DNA of 64,000 bases from Flavobacteriaceae bacterium MAR_2010_188 (GCA_900104375.1 LT629302.1:1828001-1892000), one strand, 5' to 3'. Counted from the stretch's first letter, positions 36,190 to 46,218 are shown. Numbers and translations are program-made. Notes: generated by a model from the letters alone, not told the origin.

Positions 36190-38532
36190 ATGAAGAAGTT
36201 AATAGCAATTACATTTTTCGTATGCCAATACGTGATTGTATATACACAGAATAGTGAGAGTTTAACTGTAGAAAAGATAATGTCCGATTCAGTTTATCTA
36301 GGTGAAGTTCCGGATAATCTTGAATGGAATGAAGACAGTAAGACCCTATATTTTAACTGGAGGCCAATGGATAAAAAGCAAAGTTCAGCCTATAAGCTGT
36401 CCATCGACAATTTAAATCCATTGCCAATAGCACCTAGTAATCAGGACTTTAAAAAGAGAAGTCATTCCTACTCCAAAGACTTCAAAAAAATTCTGTTTGA
36501 GAGAGACGGTGATATATTTATTAAAAACCTCCCTTACGGTGAAGAAAAAATCTTGGTTGGCACGACCGAAAAAGAAAGTAATCCTGTATTTAACCGAGAT
36601 GAGTCTTCTGTTTATTTTGAAAGAGGTCAAAATTTATATAGTATTTCAATTTTGCGACTTGGTTTGAAACAATTAACAAATTTCACTTATGACGAATCTA
36701 ACAAGGATGATAAATTAAGCGAACAGGACCGGTGGTTGGAGCAAGACCAATTGGATATTTTTGATGTTTTGAAAAATCAAAACACTCCAGCTAAAACTAA
36801 AGAATTCCCCCGTAAAGTCACCCTTCAAAATTCCAGTACAATAACCTATCTCAGCCCAGAACCTTTAGGCCGGTTTATTGTTTTTACCATCGCTAGTCAA
36901 CCAGAAAAGAGTAGGAATATTATCGTTCCAAATTATGTAACCGGTTCAGGTTATACAGAAGATATAAGCGGCAGAACAAAAGTTGGATCTTTTGTCCCAA
37001 CCTTTTCTACAAAAATCTACGATATCAAAAGAGACACTATATATGATATTTTAACAAATTCTATCCCAGAAATAAAAAATGTTCCCAAGTATTTGGATGA
37101 ATATCCAGAACAATTGGAAAAATTAAGAAATGAAAACAACGATAGAGAGGTTTATGTTGGTGAACCTATATGGAGCACCGATGGCCAACCTCTTGCTGTG
37201 GTAAATATTGCGTCTTCAGATAACAAAGACCGATGGATAATGAAACTTGACCTGCTAAGTGGCAAGCTTTCATCACTGGACCATCAACATGACGAAGCCT
37301 GGATTGGGGGACCTGGTGTTGGAGGTAGGTACCGTGCACCCGAGCTAGGGTTTTTAGATGATAAGACCATATATTTTCAGAGTGAAGAGACTGGATATTC
37401 ACATTTGTATTCTCTTAATATAAATAATGGTCAAAAGAAACAATTGACTTCTGGAAATTATGAAATTCAGACATTACAACTATCGAAAGATAAAAAATAC
37501 TTCTACTTCACGGCAAACAAAGAACATCCTGGAATCACCCACTTTTATAAAATGCCAATCGAGGGTGGAAAAATGATTCGATTGACCTCAATGGAAGGTG
37601 GAAACGAGGTTACGATGTCACCAGATGAAAAATGGTTGGCTATCAGACATTCAACAACTACAGAACCGTGGGAATTATTTTTACAGGAAAATAAGCCTGG
37701 TGCAACTGCAAATCAGATCACAAAAACCCCTTCTTCAGATTTTGAAGCCTATCAATGGAAAATTCCAGAAACTAGAACCTTTAAGAATAGATATGGAAAG
37801 GATATTTACGCACAGGTATATTCTCCAGTACAGCCTTTGCCAAATAAGCCTGCAATAATTTTTGTGCATTCCAACGGATACCTCCAAAACGTCCATTATT
37901 GGTGGAGTTACCATTTTCGGGAATATATGTTCAATAATCTCTTGGTAGATAAAGGCTTCACCGTTATAAATATTGATTATACTGCAAGTTCAGGTTACGG
38001 TCGAGATATCAGAACAGGCATTTACCGCTACATGGGTGGTAAAGATCTTTCGGATATTACTGATGGAGCAAAATTATTGGTTGAAGAATACGGAATTAAC
38101 CCCGATAACATAGGGCTCTATGGAGGATCTTATGGTGGTTTTCTAACCTTGATGGCTTTATTTACTGAACCCGACGTCTTCAAATCTGGAGCGGCTCTAC
38201 GTTCTGTTACAGATTGGGCACATTACAACCAGGGCTATACTTCTAATATTTTAAACGAACCTCTTACAGATATTAAAGCATACAAACGAAGTTCACCGAT
38301 ATATTTCGCCGACGGATTGAAGGGTAATTTATTGATGACCCACGGTATAGTTGACGTTAATGTTAACTTTCAAGATATCGTAAGGCTAACACAAAGGCTT
38401 ATAGAATTAGGCAAGGACAACTGGGAACTTGCAGTATATCCACTGGAGGATCATAATTTTATATACCCCCCTAGCTGGACAGACCAATACAAACGAATTT
38501 TAAAATTATTTGAGGAAACGTTGACGGACTGA
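36190..38532 (+). CDS. Secreted S9-family serine peptidase (prolyl oligopeptidase/DPP-IV-like)
   Basis: 780 residues with a Sec signal (MKKLIAITFFVCQYVIVYTQ). The N-terminal two thirds form a DPPIV-type propeller (TLYFNWRPMD, ESNPVFNRDESSVYFERGQNL). The C-terminal alpha/beta hydrolase domain has the catalytic triad Ser647 (LYGGSYGGF), Asp722 (HGIVDVNV) and His755 (LEDHNF). The segment YTASSGYGRDIRTGIYRYMGG is typical of S9B/S9C enzymes. Such peptidases cleave short peptides, often after Pro or Ala, in the periplasm. The DPP-IV double-Glu motif is not clearly present, so dipeptidyl release is unproven. Confidence 0.92.
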   Translation: MKKLIAITFFVCQYVIVYTQNSESLTVEKIMSDSVYLGEVPDNLEWNEDSKTLYFNWRPMDKKQSSAYKLSIDNLNPLPIAPSNQDFKKRSHSYSKDFKKILFERDGDIFIKNLPYGEEKILVGTTEKESNPVFNRDESSVYFERGQNLYSISILRLGLKQLTNFTYDESNKDDKLSEQDRWLEQDQLDIFDVLKNQNTPAKTKEFPRKVTLQNSSTITYLSPEPLGRFIVFTIASQPEKSRNIIVPNYVTGSGYTEDISGRTKVGSFVPTFSTKIYDIKRDTIYDILTNSIPEIKNVPKYLDEYPEQLEKLRNENNDREVYVGEPIWSTDGQPLAVVNIASSDNKDRWIMKLDLLSGKLSSLDHQHDEAWIGGPGVGGRYRAPELGFLDDKTIYFQSEETGYSHLYSLNINNGQKKQLTSGNYEIQTLQLSKDKKYFYFTANKEHPGITHFYKMPIEGGKMIRLTSMEGGNEVTMSPDEKWLAIRHSTTTEPWELFLQENKPGATANQITKTPSSDFEAYQWKIPETRTFKNRYGKDIYAQVYSPVQPLPNKPAIIFVHSNGYLQNVHYWWSYHFREYMFNNLLVDKGFTVINIDYTASSGYGRDIRTGIYRYMGGKDLSDITDGAKLLVEEYGINPDNIGLYGGSYGGFLTLMALFTEPDVFKSGAALRSVTDWAHYNQGYTSNILNEPLTDIKAYKRSSPIYFADGLKGNLLMTHGIVDVNVNFQDIVRLTQRLIELGKDNWELAVYPLEDHNFIYPPSWTDQYKRILKLFEETLTD

Positions 38533-38566
38533 TAAAAAAAATGATATACAATTAAATCAAGTCATA

Positions 38567-40066
38567 ATGAGTAATATAATACAATTGTCTGCTATATGCC
38601 TGCTTTTCAGTTTTTCGCTGAACGCCCAACAACTGAATACAAGTATGGATTCCACGGTAACTACCTATGGTGAAGTTACTATAAAAGGACAAGCTATTAA
38701 ATATAAGGCTATTGCTGGCAAGCAGCCAGTATGGGATAAGAAAGGTAATATAATAGCTGGGCTATATTATACGTATTACGAACGAGCAGACGTGAAGGAT
38801 AGATCTAGACGGCCCATATTTATATCATTCAATGGTGGTCCTGGCGCTGCTTCTGTTTGGATGCATTTGGGATATACCGGCCCTTATCGAGTTAAGGTCG
38901 ACACAGAAGGATATCCAGTACAACCGTACGGTGTGGAGCAAAATCACAGTTCTATCCTCGATGTTGCTGATATTGTATATGTTGAGCCTGTAAATACAGG
39001 ATTTTCCAGACCAATTAGTTCTATGTCCGATGAAGAAGTGGCGGAGAAATTTTTTGGGGTGAATCAGGATATTGAATATTTAGCAACTTGGATCAATACG
39101 TTTATTACCCGTCAAAATCGCTGGGAATCCCCAAAGTACCTCATCGGAGAAAGTTATGGCACCCCTCGGGTATCAGGACTCTCATTAGAACTACAAAATT
39201 CACATTGGATGTACCTGAACGGGGTCATCCTTGTGTCGCCTACTGGTCTAGGGATAGAGCGAGGCACAGCGGTAGAAGCTGCTAATGTTCTGCCATATTA
39301 TTCCGCTGCCGCGTGGTATCATAAAAAACTTCCAGCTGATCTACAATCTAGGGATTTGACCGATGTTTTACCTGAGGTCGAAGAATATACCATAAATCAC
39401 CTAACTCCGCTCTTGGCGAAGGGAGGTTCCATTTCAGATTCGGAAAGAATGGAAGCAGCTAACCGTATCGCTCGATACTCTGGACTTTCTGAGAAGGTCG
39501 TTATGGAACATAATCTAAGAATTCCAGAACGTTTTTTTTGGAAAGAATTGCTCCGTAAAGAAGGCTATACTATTGGAAGATTGGATTCTAGATATTTAGG
39601 ACTGGATAAAGATGATTCTGGTGAACAACCCGATTATGCAGCAGAAATTAGATCATGGCAACACTCTTTCACTCCTGCCATTAATTTTTATTTTAAAAAT
39701 TACTTAAAATACAATACGGATTTGGACTATTATATTGGCGGACATACACGTCCATGGGATAGAACTGGCAATACAACTGGTGATGATTTGCGTCAAGCCA
39801 TGTCGCAAAATCCCTATCTACATATAATGGTACAGTCAGGTTACTATGATGGTGCCACGGACTATTTTAACTCAAAATACAACCTCTGGCAAATGGACTT
39901 AAGCGGCAAACTAAAAGATCGAATGAGCTGGAAAGGGTATCGAAGTGGACACATGATGTATCTCCGGAGTGAGGATCTAGAGAGTGCTAATGAAGATATT
40001 AGGGAATTTATAAAAATCTCTACTCCAAAGGAGGCACAAGCCGCTCAGTACTTAAGAAAAAACTAA
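38567..40066 (+). CDS. Secreted S10-family serine carboxypeptidase, copy 1
   Basis: 499 residues with a signal peptide (to SLNAQ). It has S10 motifs: oxyanion-hole segment ISFNGGPGAASVWMHLGYTGP, nucleophile Ser196 in IGESYGTPR, Asp428 in SGYYDGATDYFN and His462 in YRSGHMMYLR. WESPKYLIGESYG and VEPVNTGFSRP are close to eukaryotic carboxypeptidase Y patterns (WNSPKYxxGESYG, DxPxGxGFS). Family S10 enzymes take single residues from peptide C-termini, usually at acidic pH. The gene lies 34 bp after the S9 gene and is followed by a close paralogue. Confidence 0.92.
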   Translation: MSNIIQLSAICLLFSFSLNAQQLNTSMDSTVTTYGEVTIKGQAIKYKAIAGKQPVWDKKGNIIAGLYYTYYERADVKDRSRRPIFISFNGGPGAASVWMHLGYTGPYRVKVDTEGYPVQPYGVEQNHSSILDVADIVYVEPVNTGFSRPISSMSDEEVAEKFFGVNQDIEYLATWINTFITRQNRWESPKYLIGESYGTPRVSGLSLELQNSHWMYLNGVILVSPTGLGIERGTAVEAANVLPYYSAAAWYHKKLPADLQSRDLTDVLPEVEEYTINHLTPLLAKGGSISDSERMEAANRIARYSGLSEKVVMEHNLRIPERFFWKELLRKEGYTIGRLDSRYLGLDKDDSGEQPDYAAEIRSWQHSFTPAINFYFKNYLKYNTDLDYYIGGHTRPWDRTGNTTGDDLRQAMSQNPYLHIMVQSGYYDGATDYFNSKYNLWQMDLSGKLKDRMSWKGYRSGHMMYLRSEDLESANEDIREFIKISTPKEAQAAQYLRKN

Positions 40067-40068
40067 CA

Positions 40069-41580
40069 ATGAATAAAATGAAAAATACATTTTTTGCGAT
40101 TGCTTTTATCTTATTTGTTTGTGCTTTTCATCTGAATGCGCAACAATTAAATACAGCCATGGACTCCACGGTTACTACCACAGGCCAGGTGACCATAAAA
40201 GGAGTCCCTGTAAAGTATAAGGCAATTACTGGCAAACAACCTGTATGGGATGAGAAGGGTAAAATAATCGCGGGCCTTTTTTTTACCTATTATGAAAGAA
40301 CAGGGGTGAGCAACCGTGCTAAAAGACCATTGGTGATTTCTTTTAATGGAGGCCCAGGTTCTGCTTCTGTCTGGATGCACATAGCATATACGGGTCCAAA
40401 AATCCTTTCAATCGATGATGAAGGCTATCCTCTACAACCATATGGTATCAAGGATAACCCCTATTCCATCCTGGATGTTGCAGATATCGTTTATGTTAAT
40501 CCTGTAAATACCGCATATTCTAGGGTTATTGACAGTATGGACGGTAAGGAAGTGGCGAAACGTTTTTTTGGTGTGAAACAAGATATTGAATATCTAGCAA
40601 CATGGATCAATACCTTCGTAACCCGTCAAAATCGATGGGAATCCCCAAAATATTTAATCGGTGAGAGCTATGGTACTCCCAGAGTATCAGGACTATCATT
40701 GGAGCTTCAAAATGCTCATTGGATGTACTTAAATGGTGTTGTTTTAGTATCCCCAACAGGGTTAGGAATTGAACGCGGTGCTGCCGTCGGCGCCGCAAAC
40801 TATCTACCTTATTATACAGCTGCGGCTTGGTTTCACAAAAAATTGCCTTCAAATCTGCAATCCAAGGATTTGGTAGATATATTGCCTGAAGTTGAAAAAT
40901 ACACGGTAGAAGAACTTATTCCGATTATGACAAAGGGTGGCTCTATTTCAGAATCCGAAAAAAATGATGCAGCTAGTCGTATTGCCAAATATACAGGCCT
41001 TACAGAAAAAGTGATATTAGAACACAATCTAAGGATACCTAAAAACTTTTTTTGGAAGGAGTTGCTTCGCGATGAGGGCTATACAATTGGTAGGCTAGAT
41101 TCTAGATATTTGGGCCTAGATAAAAATGATTCTGGAGAACGACCTGACTATTCGCCTGAACTTACAACTTGGCTACATGCATTTACCCCAGCCATTAATT
41201 ACTATATTAAAAACCAGTTAAATTACAACACAGATTTGCATTATAACATGTTTGGTCCAGTAAGACCATGGGATAATAGTAATAATACCACTGGTGAAGA
41301 CCTACGTCAGGCAATGTCCCAAAACCCCTATTTGCGTGTATTGGTACAGTCAGGATATTATGATGGCGGAACAGATTATTTCAATGCCAAGTACAATCTT
41401 TGGCAGATGGACTTGAGTGGTAAATTACAAAATCGAATGAAGTGGATTGGGTATCGCAGTGGACATATGATGTATTTACGAAATGAAGACTTGGAAAATG
41501 CAAATGAGCATATTCGGGAGTTTATTAAGCTATCCATACCTCAGGAAGGACAACCTGCAAAATATACTAGAAAAAATTAG
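40069..41580 (+). CDS. Secreted S10-family serine carboxypeptidase, copy 2
   Basis: 503 residues from ATG 40069 (an ATG at 40078, MKNTFF, is an equally good start of the signal peptide). It is a tandem paralogue of the preceding gene, with long identical blocks around the nucleophile (Ser200, IGESYGTPR), the Asp (SGYYDGGTDYFN) and the His (YRSGHMMYLR). Differences gather in the S1-side region after QPYG and in the C-terminal tail, which suggests different residue preference. The gap to copy 1 is only two bases. Together they would complete the breakdown of peptides shortened by the S9 enzyme. Confidence 0.92.
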   Translation: MNKMKNTFFAIAFILFVCAFHLNAQQLNTAMDSTVTTTGQVTIKGVPVKYKAITGKQPVWDEKGKIIAGLFFTYYERTGVSNRAKRPLVISFNGGPGSASVWMHIAYTGPKILSIDDEGYPLQPYGIKDNPYSILDVADIVYVNPVNTAYSRVIDSMDGKEVAKRFFGVKQDIEYLATWINTFVTRQNRWESPKYLIGESYGTPRVSGLSLELQNAHWMYLNGVVLVSPTGLGIERGAAVGAANYLPYYTAAAWFHKKLPSNLQSKDLVDILPEVEKYTVEELIPIMTKGGSISESEKNDAASRIAKYTGLTEKVILEHNLRIPKNFFWKELLRDEGYTIGRLDSRYLGLDKNDSGERPDYSPELTTWLHAFTPAINYYIKNQLNYNTDLHYNMFGPVRPWDNSNNTTGEDLRQAMSQNPYLRVLVQSGYYDGGTDYFNAKYNLWQMDLSGKLQNRMKWIGYRSGHMMYLRNEDLENANEHIREFIKLSIPQEGQPAKYTRKN

Positions 41581-41775
41581 AATGAATCTTAAATATTTTG
41601 AGCCAAATTAATGGATTAGCGGTGCCGTTAAATGTGAGGAAGGTAATTTAATAAAACATTTTGGCGGTGCAAAATACAACCTTAATGATACTATATGTAA
41701 GTTATGTCCATCTTTTTACAAAAAGAAAATTTTTGACCAAAGTAGTGACTACATTTCTTGAAATGAACAATCAAT

Positions 41776-42975
41776 ATGATTAATAGTATGCTAAATGCAC
41801 TCAATTTTGAAAACACAAAAATTGCGTTTTCTGCTAAATCAAATAAGGAATTAAGAAAGGCAGAACTATTATTCACCTTGCTAAGTAAAGCATGGATCAC
41901 AAATTTAGCCAAAACAATTACAAACCTTTTATTAAGCGCTGGTTTTCCTATTGTTCCATTACTTAAATATACGGTATTTGAGCAGTTCTGCGGAGGTGAA
42001 ACGATTAAAGATTGTGAATCAACCATTGAAGAGATGTACAAAAAAGGCCAAGTTCATTCTATCTTGGATTATTCCGTTGAAGGGAAGCAAAGCGAAGAAT
42101 TCTATGACCAGGCTCTAAAAACTATGCTCAACATATGTGAATATGCTTCTTCCGTTAGGGAAGTTCCATTTTTGGTGTTTAAGCCAACGGGAATGGGAAG
42201 GATGGAAATTTACGAAAAGATTTCAAATAATTTTTTACTAGAAGGACCTGATAAATTGGAGTGGGAAAGAATAAAAAATAGAATCAATAGTATTTGCTTA
42301 TCCATAGCTAAAACTGATTCGCTAAAAATTATGATAGATGCAGAAGAATCATGGATGCAGAAAGCTATAGATGAGCTTATCCAAGAAATGATGCTGAAGT
42401 ACAATAAAAATAGAGCTGTTGTATTTAATACGGTTCAAATGTACAGACATGATAGATTGTCGTATTTAAAGGATATTTATTCATTTGGGAAAACGAACAG
42501 AATCAGAGTAGGAATTAAAATTGTTCGCGGTGCTTATATGGAAAAGGAACGGGAACGTGCAGCTCAAATTGGATACGTGAGTCCCATATGCAGGGACAAA
42601 AATTCAACGGATATTAATTTTAATGAAGGCTTATCCTTTTGCCTAAACCGACTGGAGGTTTTTGATATTTTTGCGGGTTCTCACAATGAAGAAAGTTGCA
42701 AATTGTTTTCTGAAGATTTAGAGGTAAAAGGTATTAATAAGGGGGATAATAGAATATGGTTCGGTCAATTATATGGAATGAGCGATCACATAAGTTTTAA
42801 CCTAGCTCGAAGTGGATATAATTCTGCCAAATATGTTCCTTTTGGCCCTATCAAAGAGGTGATTCCCTATTTATTCAGAAGAGCGGAAGAAAACACATCC
42901 GTGGAATCCCAAACTTCAAGGGAATTATTTTACATCAGGAAAGAAATTCAAAGAAGAAAAAATGGTCGAACATAG
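41776..42975 (+). CDS. Proline dehydrogenase (FAD-dependent, PRODH domain)
   Basis: A 399-residue cytoplasmic TIM-barrel flavoenzyme of the monofunctional PRODH type: VPFLVFKPTGMGRMEIYEKIS, IMIDAEESWMQKAIDELIQEMM, VFNTVQMYRHDRLSYL, RVGIKIVRGAYMEKERERA, and the substrate-binding end YVPFGPIKEVIPYLFRRAEENTSV with the RRxxEN motif that holds proline. It oxidises proline to pyrroline-5-carboxylate and passes electrons to quinone. It is the only clearly intracellular enzyme of the island and the strongest hint that proline is what the locus harvests. Spacing (195 bp after S10 copy 2) suggests a separate promoter. Confidence 0.92.
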   Translation: MINSMLNALNFENTKIAFSAKSNKELRKAELLFTLLSKAWITNLAKTITNLLLSAGFPIVPLLKYTVFEQFCGGETIKDCESTIEEMYKKGQVHSILDYSVEGKQSEEFYDQALKTMLNICEYASSVREVPFLVFKPTGMGRMEIYEKISNNFLLEGPDKLEWERIKNRINSICLSIAKTDSLKIMIDAEESWMQKAIDELIQEMMLKYNKNRAVVFNTVQMYRHDRLSYLKDIYSFGKTNRIRVGIKIVRGAYMEKERERAAQIGYVSPICRDKNSTDINFNEGLSFCLNRLEVFDIFAGSHNEESCKLFSEDLEVKGINKGDNRIWFGQLYGMSDHISFNLARSGYNSAKYVPFGPIKEVIPYLFRRAEENTSVESQTSRELFYIRKEIQRRKNGRT

Positions 42976-43056
42976 AAATGTCTCCAAAAGGATAGGTCAC
43001 ATTATGAGAAATTGGAAAAACAATCGGCACAATTGTAAACAACAAAAAAAAATATC

Positions 43057-46000
43057 ATGAAAAAGAAATCCATTTTTATCCTAATATTCTTTCTAGCGTT
43101 CCTTTCAGTATTCGCCCAAACCAACACTTCGGTTTTTGAAAACCTAAATTTCCGGTTTATCGGTCCTGAAGGCAATCGTACCATCGCCATAGCTGGCGTA
43201 CCCGGAAACCCAATGATTACCTACATAGGTGCAGCTTCAGGCGGACTATGGAAAACTACCGATGCAGGAATTACTTGGAATCCTATCTTTGATGATCAAG
43301 ATGTCTCTTCTATCGGATCATTAGCCATAACGCCCACAGATCCAAATATTGTTTGGGCTGGTACAGGAGAAACCTTTGTGATTAGGCCTGCCCACGCCAT
43401 GGGGGACGGCATCTATAAATCTGAAGATGCAGGTAAAACTTGGAAAAACATGGGTCTTGAAAAAACAGGGCGAATTGGTCGTATTATTGTACATCCTACG
43501 AATGCTGATATCGTATATGCCGCCGCCTTAGGCCATACCTACGGACCCCAGCAAGAACGGGGTGTATATAAAACTATAAATGGTGGAAAAACGTGGGAAC
43601 AAATCCTTTTCGTTAATGAAGACACGGGCGCTGCAGAACTGGCCATCGACCCTAAAAATCCAGACCGACTGTTAGTCGGGATGTGGTCTATAAATATCAA
43701 TAATTGGGGATTGAACAGCGGTGGACCTGGCGGAGGTGTCTACCGTACTACCGATGGTGGTGAAACGTGGGAACCCCTTTCGAGAAAAGGTTTGCCTGGG
43801 GGCGATGGAAATCCGGTCGGAAAAACAGCCATAGCTATTGCACCATCTGAACCCAATATTGTATATGCCCTATTTGAAATTGATAGTCCGGCCCTCTATC
43901 GCTCAGAAGATTTTGGTGAAACTTGGTCATTACAGACACGGAATCATGACATTGCCGAACGCGCTCCCTATTATACCAGAATGGCCGTCTCTACTGCAGA
44001 TCCAAATGAACTTTATTTTGCCAGCGTTAAATTCAGTATCTCTAAAAATGGTGGAAAAACCATTGAAGGGGGTTATAGTGCTGGGGGAGATAATCATGAT
44101 ATTTGGATAGACCCAACCAATTCCGATCGTTTGATGGTAGCCCATGACGGGGGTGCCAGCATTAGCCTTAACCACGGTAAGACCTTTCAACGTATTGTGT
44201 TGCCCATAGCACAAATGTATCATGTTTCAGTAGACGATCAGATACCTTATAACGTCTACGGAAACAGGCAAGATGGCTACTCATATAAAGGACCTAGCAA
44301 TAGTCGGCAAGGTTACATTCCGTTGGGATTATGGGAAGGCGTTGGCGGTTGTGAAAGCGGATTTGCCCAACCTGACCCCTTTGATAATGATATCGTTTGG
44401 TCTGGTTGCTATGATGGTGGCCTTCAACGTTATAATGCAAAAACAGGCCATATCCGGGATGTTCGAGTTTGGCCAGAAGCTGGATACGGCTGGGAGCCAG
44501 GCCAATTAAAACACCGTTGGCATTGGAATTTTCCTTTAGCCTTTTCCCCTAATACCAAACACCGTGTTTACGTAGGTAGTCAATACGTCCATAAAAGCGA
44601 TGATGATGGCCAAAGTTGGCAAATAATAAGTCCAGATCTCACCTTAAACCTCAAAACCCATCAACAGAATTCGGGTGGAATTTCTGTTGACAATCTAATG
44701 ACGTTTGATGGGGCGGTACTATTCAGTATAGTAGAATCCAAATTGGAACCTGGTCTCATTTGGACTGGGAGTAATGATGGACAAGTTCAGCTAACCAGAG
44801 ATGGAGGCGAAAACTGGAAAAACGTTACCGCAAATATTCCAAATTTACCTGAGTGGGGCACAATTGCAAATATTGAAGTTTCTCGTTATAAAAAAGGTAC
44901 TGCTTATATTACCGCAGATTTACATCAAATGGGTGATTTTGATCCATATGTCTATAAAACCGAAAACTATGGCAATTCCTGGAAAATGATCAGTAACGGC
45001 GTCCCGAAATCGGTCCATAGCTTTGCCCATGTCATTAAAGAAGACCCTAAAAAGGAAGGGATGTTATATCTGGGAGTGGATAACGGCCTTTATATAAGTA
45101 AAGATGATGGTACAACTTGGATGCGTTTTAAAAATAATCTACCCCCAGCACCCGTATACTGGTTGGAAGTCCAAGAAAGATTTGATGATTTGGTTATTGG
45201 TACCTACGGCCGTGGTTATTATATTTTAGATAATCTAGCACCACTAAGAGAATTTAACGCGGATATATCTGAAAAAACGGCCCATTTATTTAGTTTACGA
45301 CCCTCTTATAGATTTATAGATCAGCAAAGCATAAAAACTGATGGCCCCAGCCTAAATTCGGGCAGGAATCCGGATTACGGGGCAGAAATACATTACTATT
45401 TAAAGGACAGTACGGACCAAAAAGTGGAAGTTCAGATTTTGAACGAAAGTAATGAAATCATTAGGACCATAGAAGGCAAAAAAGAAGCGGGCATTAACAG
45501 GGTGATATGGGATTTACGTTATGAACCAACTTACAAAGCCCAATTGAAATCAACTCCCCCTGGAAGGCCTTGGGTTCAGATGAACGGAGAAGGTTGGCGG
45601 CCTTTGGTGACCTGGGATTTAGATTTGTGGCGAGGGCAATTCGGTCCTCGGGTGGTGCCAGACATTTATAAGGTGAAATTAATTGTGGGGGATCAAGAAT
45701 TCACCCGGGAACTACAAGTATTAAAAGACCCTCTTTCCGAAGGAACGATAGAAGATATAAAAGATCAGGTCGCTTTTTCTTTGGAGCTTCGTGATGCCAT
45801 GAACCTGGCAGTTACTATGATTAACGATATTGAAAACATTCGAGAGGAGTTAAATGAGATTATCCCTCAACTAAGTAGTAAGACTGATCGGGCCAATGCG
45901 GAAAAACTACTTCATTTAGCCCAATCTATTGCAGGAAGTCTTTATGACATTCAATTAACCGGGGCCCGTGAAGACGCTTTCCGCTCACCTATGAAATTAT

Positions 46001-46218
46001 ATGGAAGATTGAGCGCTCTGGCTAGTGATATAGGAGGTTTTGGGGCAGATTTCAAGCCAACAGACCAGCAAAAAGAAGTCTATGCTGTATTCGATAAACG
46101 TTTAAATGATGTGAAGAGCAAATTCAAGAAATTTATGGAGGTAGAGGTGAAACAACTAAACACTCAGTTAAAGAAAAGCGAACTACAAATTGAAACAAAC
46201 AAAACAATAAAATACTAG
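43057..46218 (+). CDS. Sortilin/VPS10-type BNR beta-propeller exported protein, copy B
   Basis: A 1053-residue paralogue of the protein at 26084. Signal peptide MKKKSIFILIFFLAFLSVFAQ. The propeller has BNR units LWKTTDAGITWNPIF, YKSEDAGKTWKNMGLEKTGRIGRIIVHPTN, YKTINGGKTWEQI, YRTTDGGETWEPL and YRSEDFGETWSL, and the conserved blocks GPQQERGVYKT and HDIWIDPTNSDRLMVAHDGGAS. The C-terminal region includes the Ig-like VEVQILNESNEIIRTIEG and RVIWDLRYEP. Both copies keep the same order, so they arose by duplication but have diverged. Export and probable periplasmic or surface location fit with peptide handling; direct activity is unknown. Confidence 0.86.
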   Translation: MKKKSIFILIFFLAFLSVFAQTNTSVFENLNFRFIGPEGNRTIAIAGVPGNPMITYIGAASGGLWKTTDAGITWNPIFDDQDVSSIGSLAITPTDPNIVWAGTGETFVIRPAHAMGDGIYKSEDAGKTWKNMGLEKTGRIGRIIVHPTNADIVYAAALGHTYGPQQERGVYKTINGGKTWEQILFVNEDTGAAELAIDPKNPDRLLVGMWSININNWGLNSGGPGGGVYRTTDGGETWEPLSRKGLPGGDGNPVGKTAIAIAPSEPNIVYALFEIDSPALYRSEDFGETWSLQTRNHDIAERAPYYTRMAVSTADPNELYFASVKFSISKNGGKTIEGGYSAGGDNHDIWIDPTNSDRLMVAHDGGASISLNHGKTFQRIVLPIAQMYHVSVDDQIPYNVYGNRQDGYSYKGPSNSRQGYIPLGLWEGVGGCESGFAQPDPFDNDIVWSGCYDGGLQRYNAKTGHIRDVRVWPEAGYGWEPGQLKHRWHWNFPLAFSPNTKHRVYVGSQYVHKSDDDGQSWQIISPDLTLNLKTHQQNSGGISVDNLMTFDGAVLFSIVESKLEPGLIWTGSNDGQVQLTRDGGENWKNVTANIPNLPEWGTIANIEVSRYKKGTAYITADLHQMGDFDPYVYKTENYGNSWKMISNGVPKSVHSFAHVIKEDPKKEGMLYLGVDNGLYISKDDGTTWMRFKNNLPPAPVYWLEVQERFDDLVIGTYGRGYYILDNLAPLREFNADISEKTAHLFSLRPSYRFIDQQSIKTDGPSLNSGRNPDYGAEIHYYLKDSTDQKVEVQILNESNEIIRTIEGKKEAGINRVIWDLRYEPTYKAQLKSTPPGRPWVQMNGEGWRPLVTWDLDLWRGQFGPRVVPDIYKVKLIVGDQEFTRELQVLKDPLSEGTIEDIKDQVAFSLELRDAMNLAVTMINDIENIREELNEIIPQLSSKTDRANAEKLLHLAQSIAGSLYDIQLTGAREDAFRSPMKLYGRLSALASDIGGFGADFKPTDQQKEVYAVFDKRLNDVKSKFKKFMEVEVKQLNTQLKKSELQIETNKTIKY

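Noticed and set aside
23120-46218. Ordinary polysaccharide utilisation locus
   Set aside because: SusC/SusD and sigma/anti-sigma genes are present, but no glycoside hydrolase, polysaccharide lyase or carbohydrate esterase is found; all enzymes act on peptides or amides.
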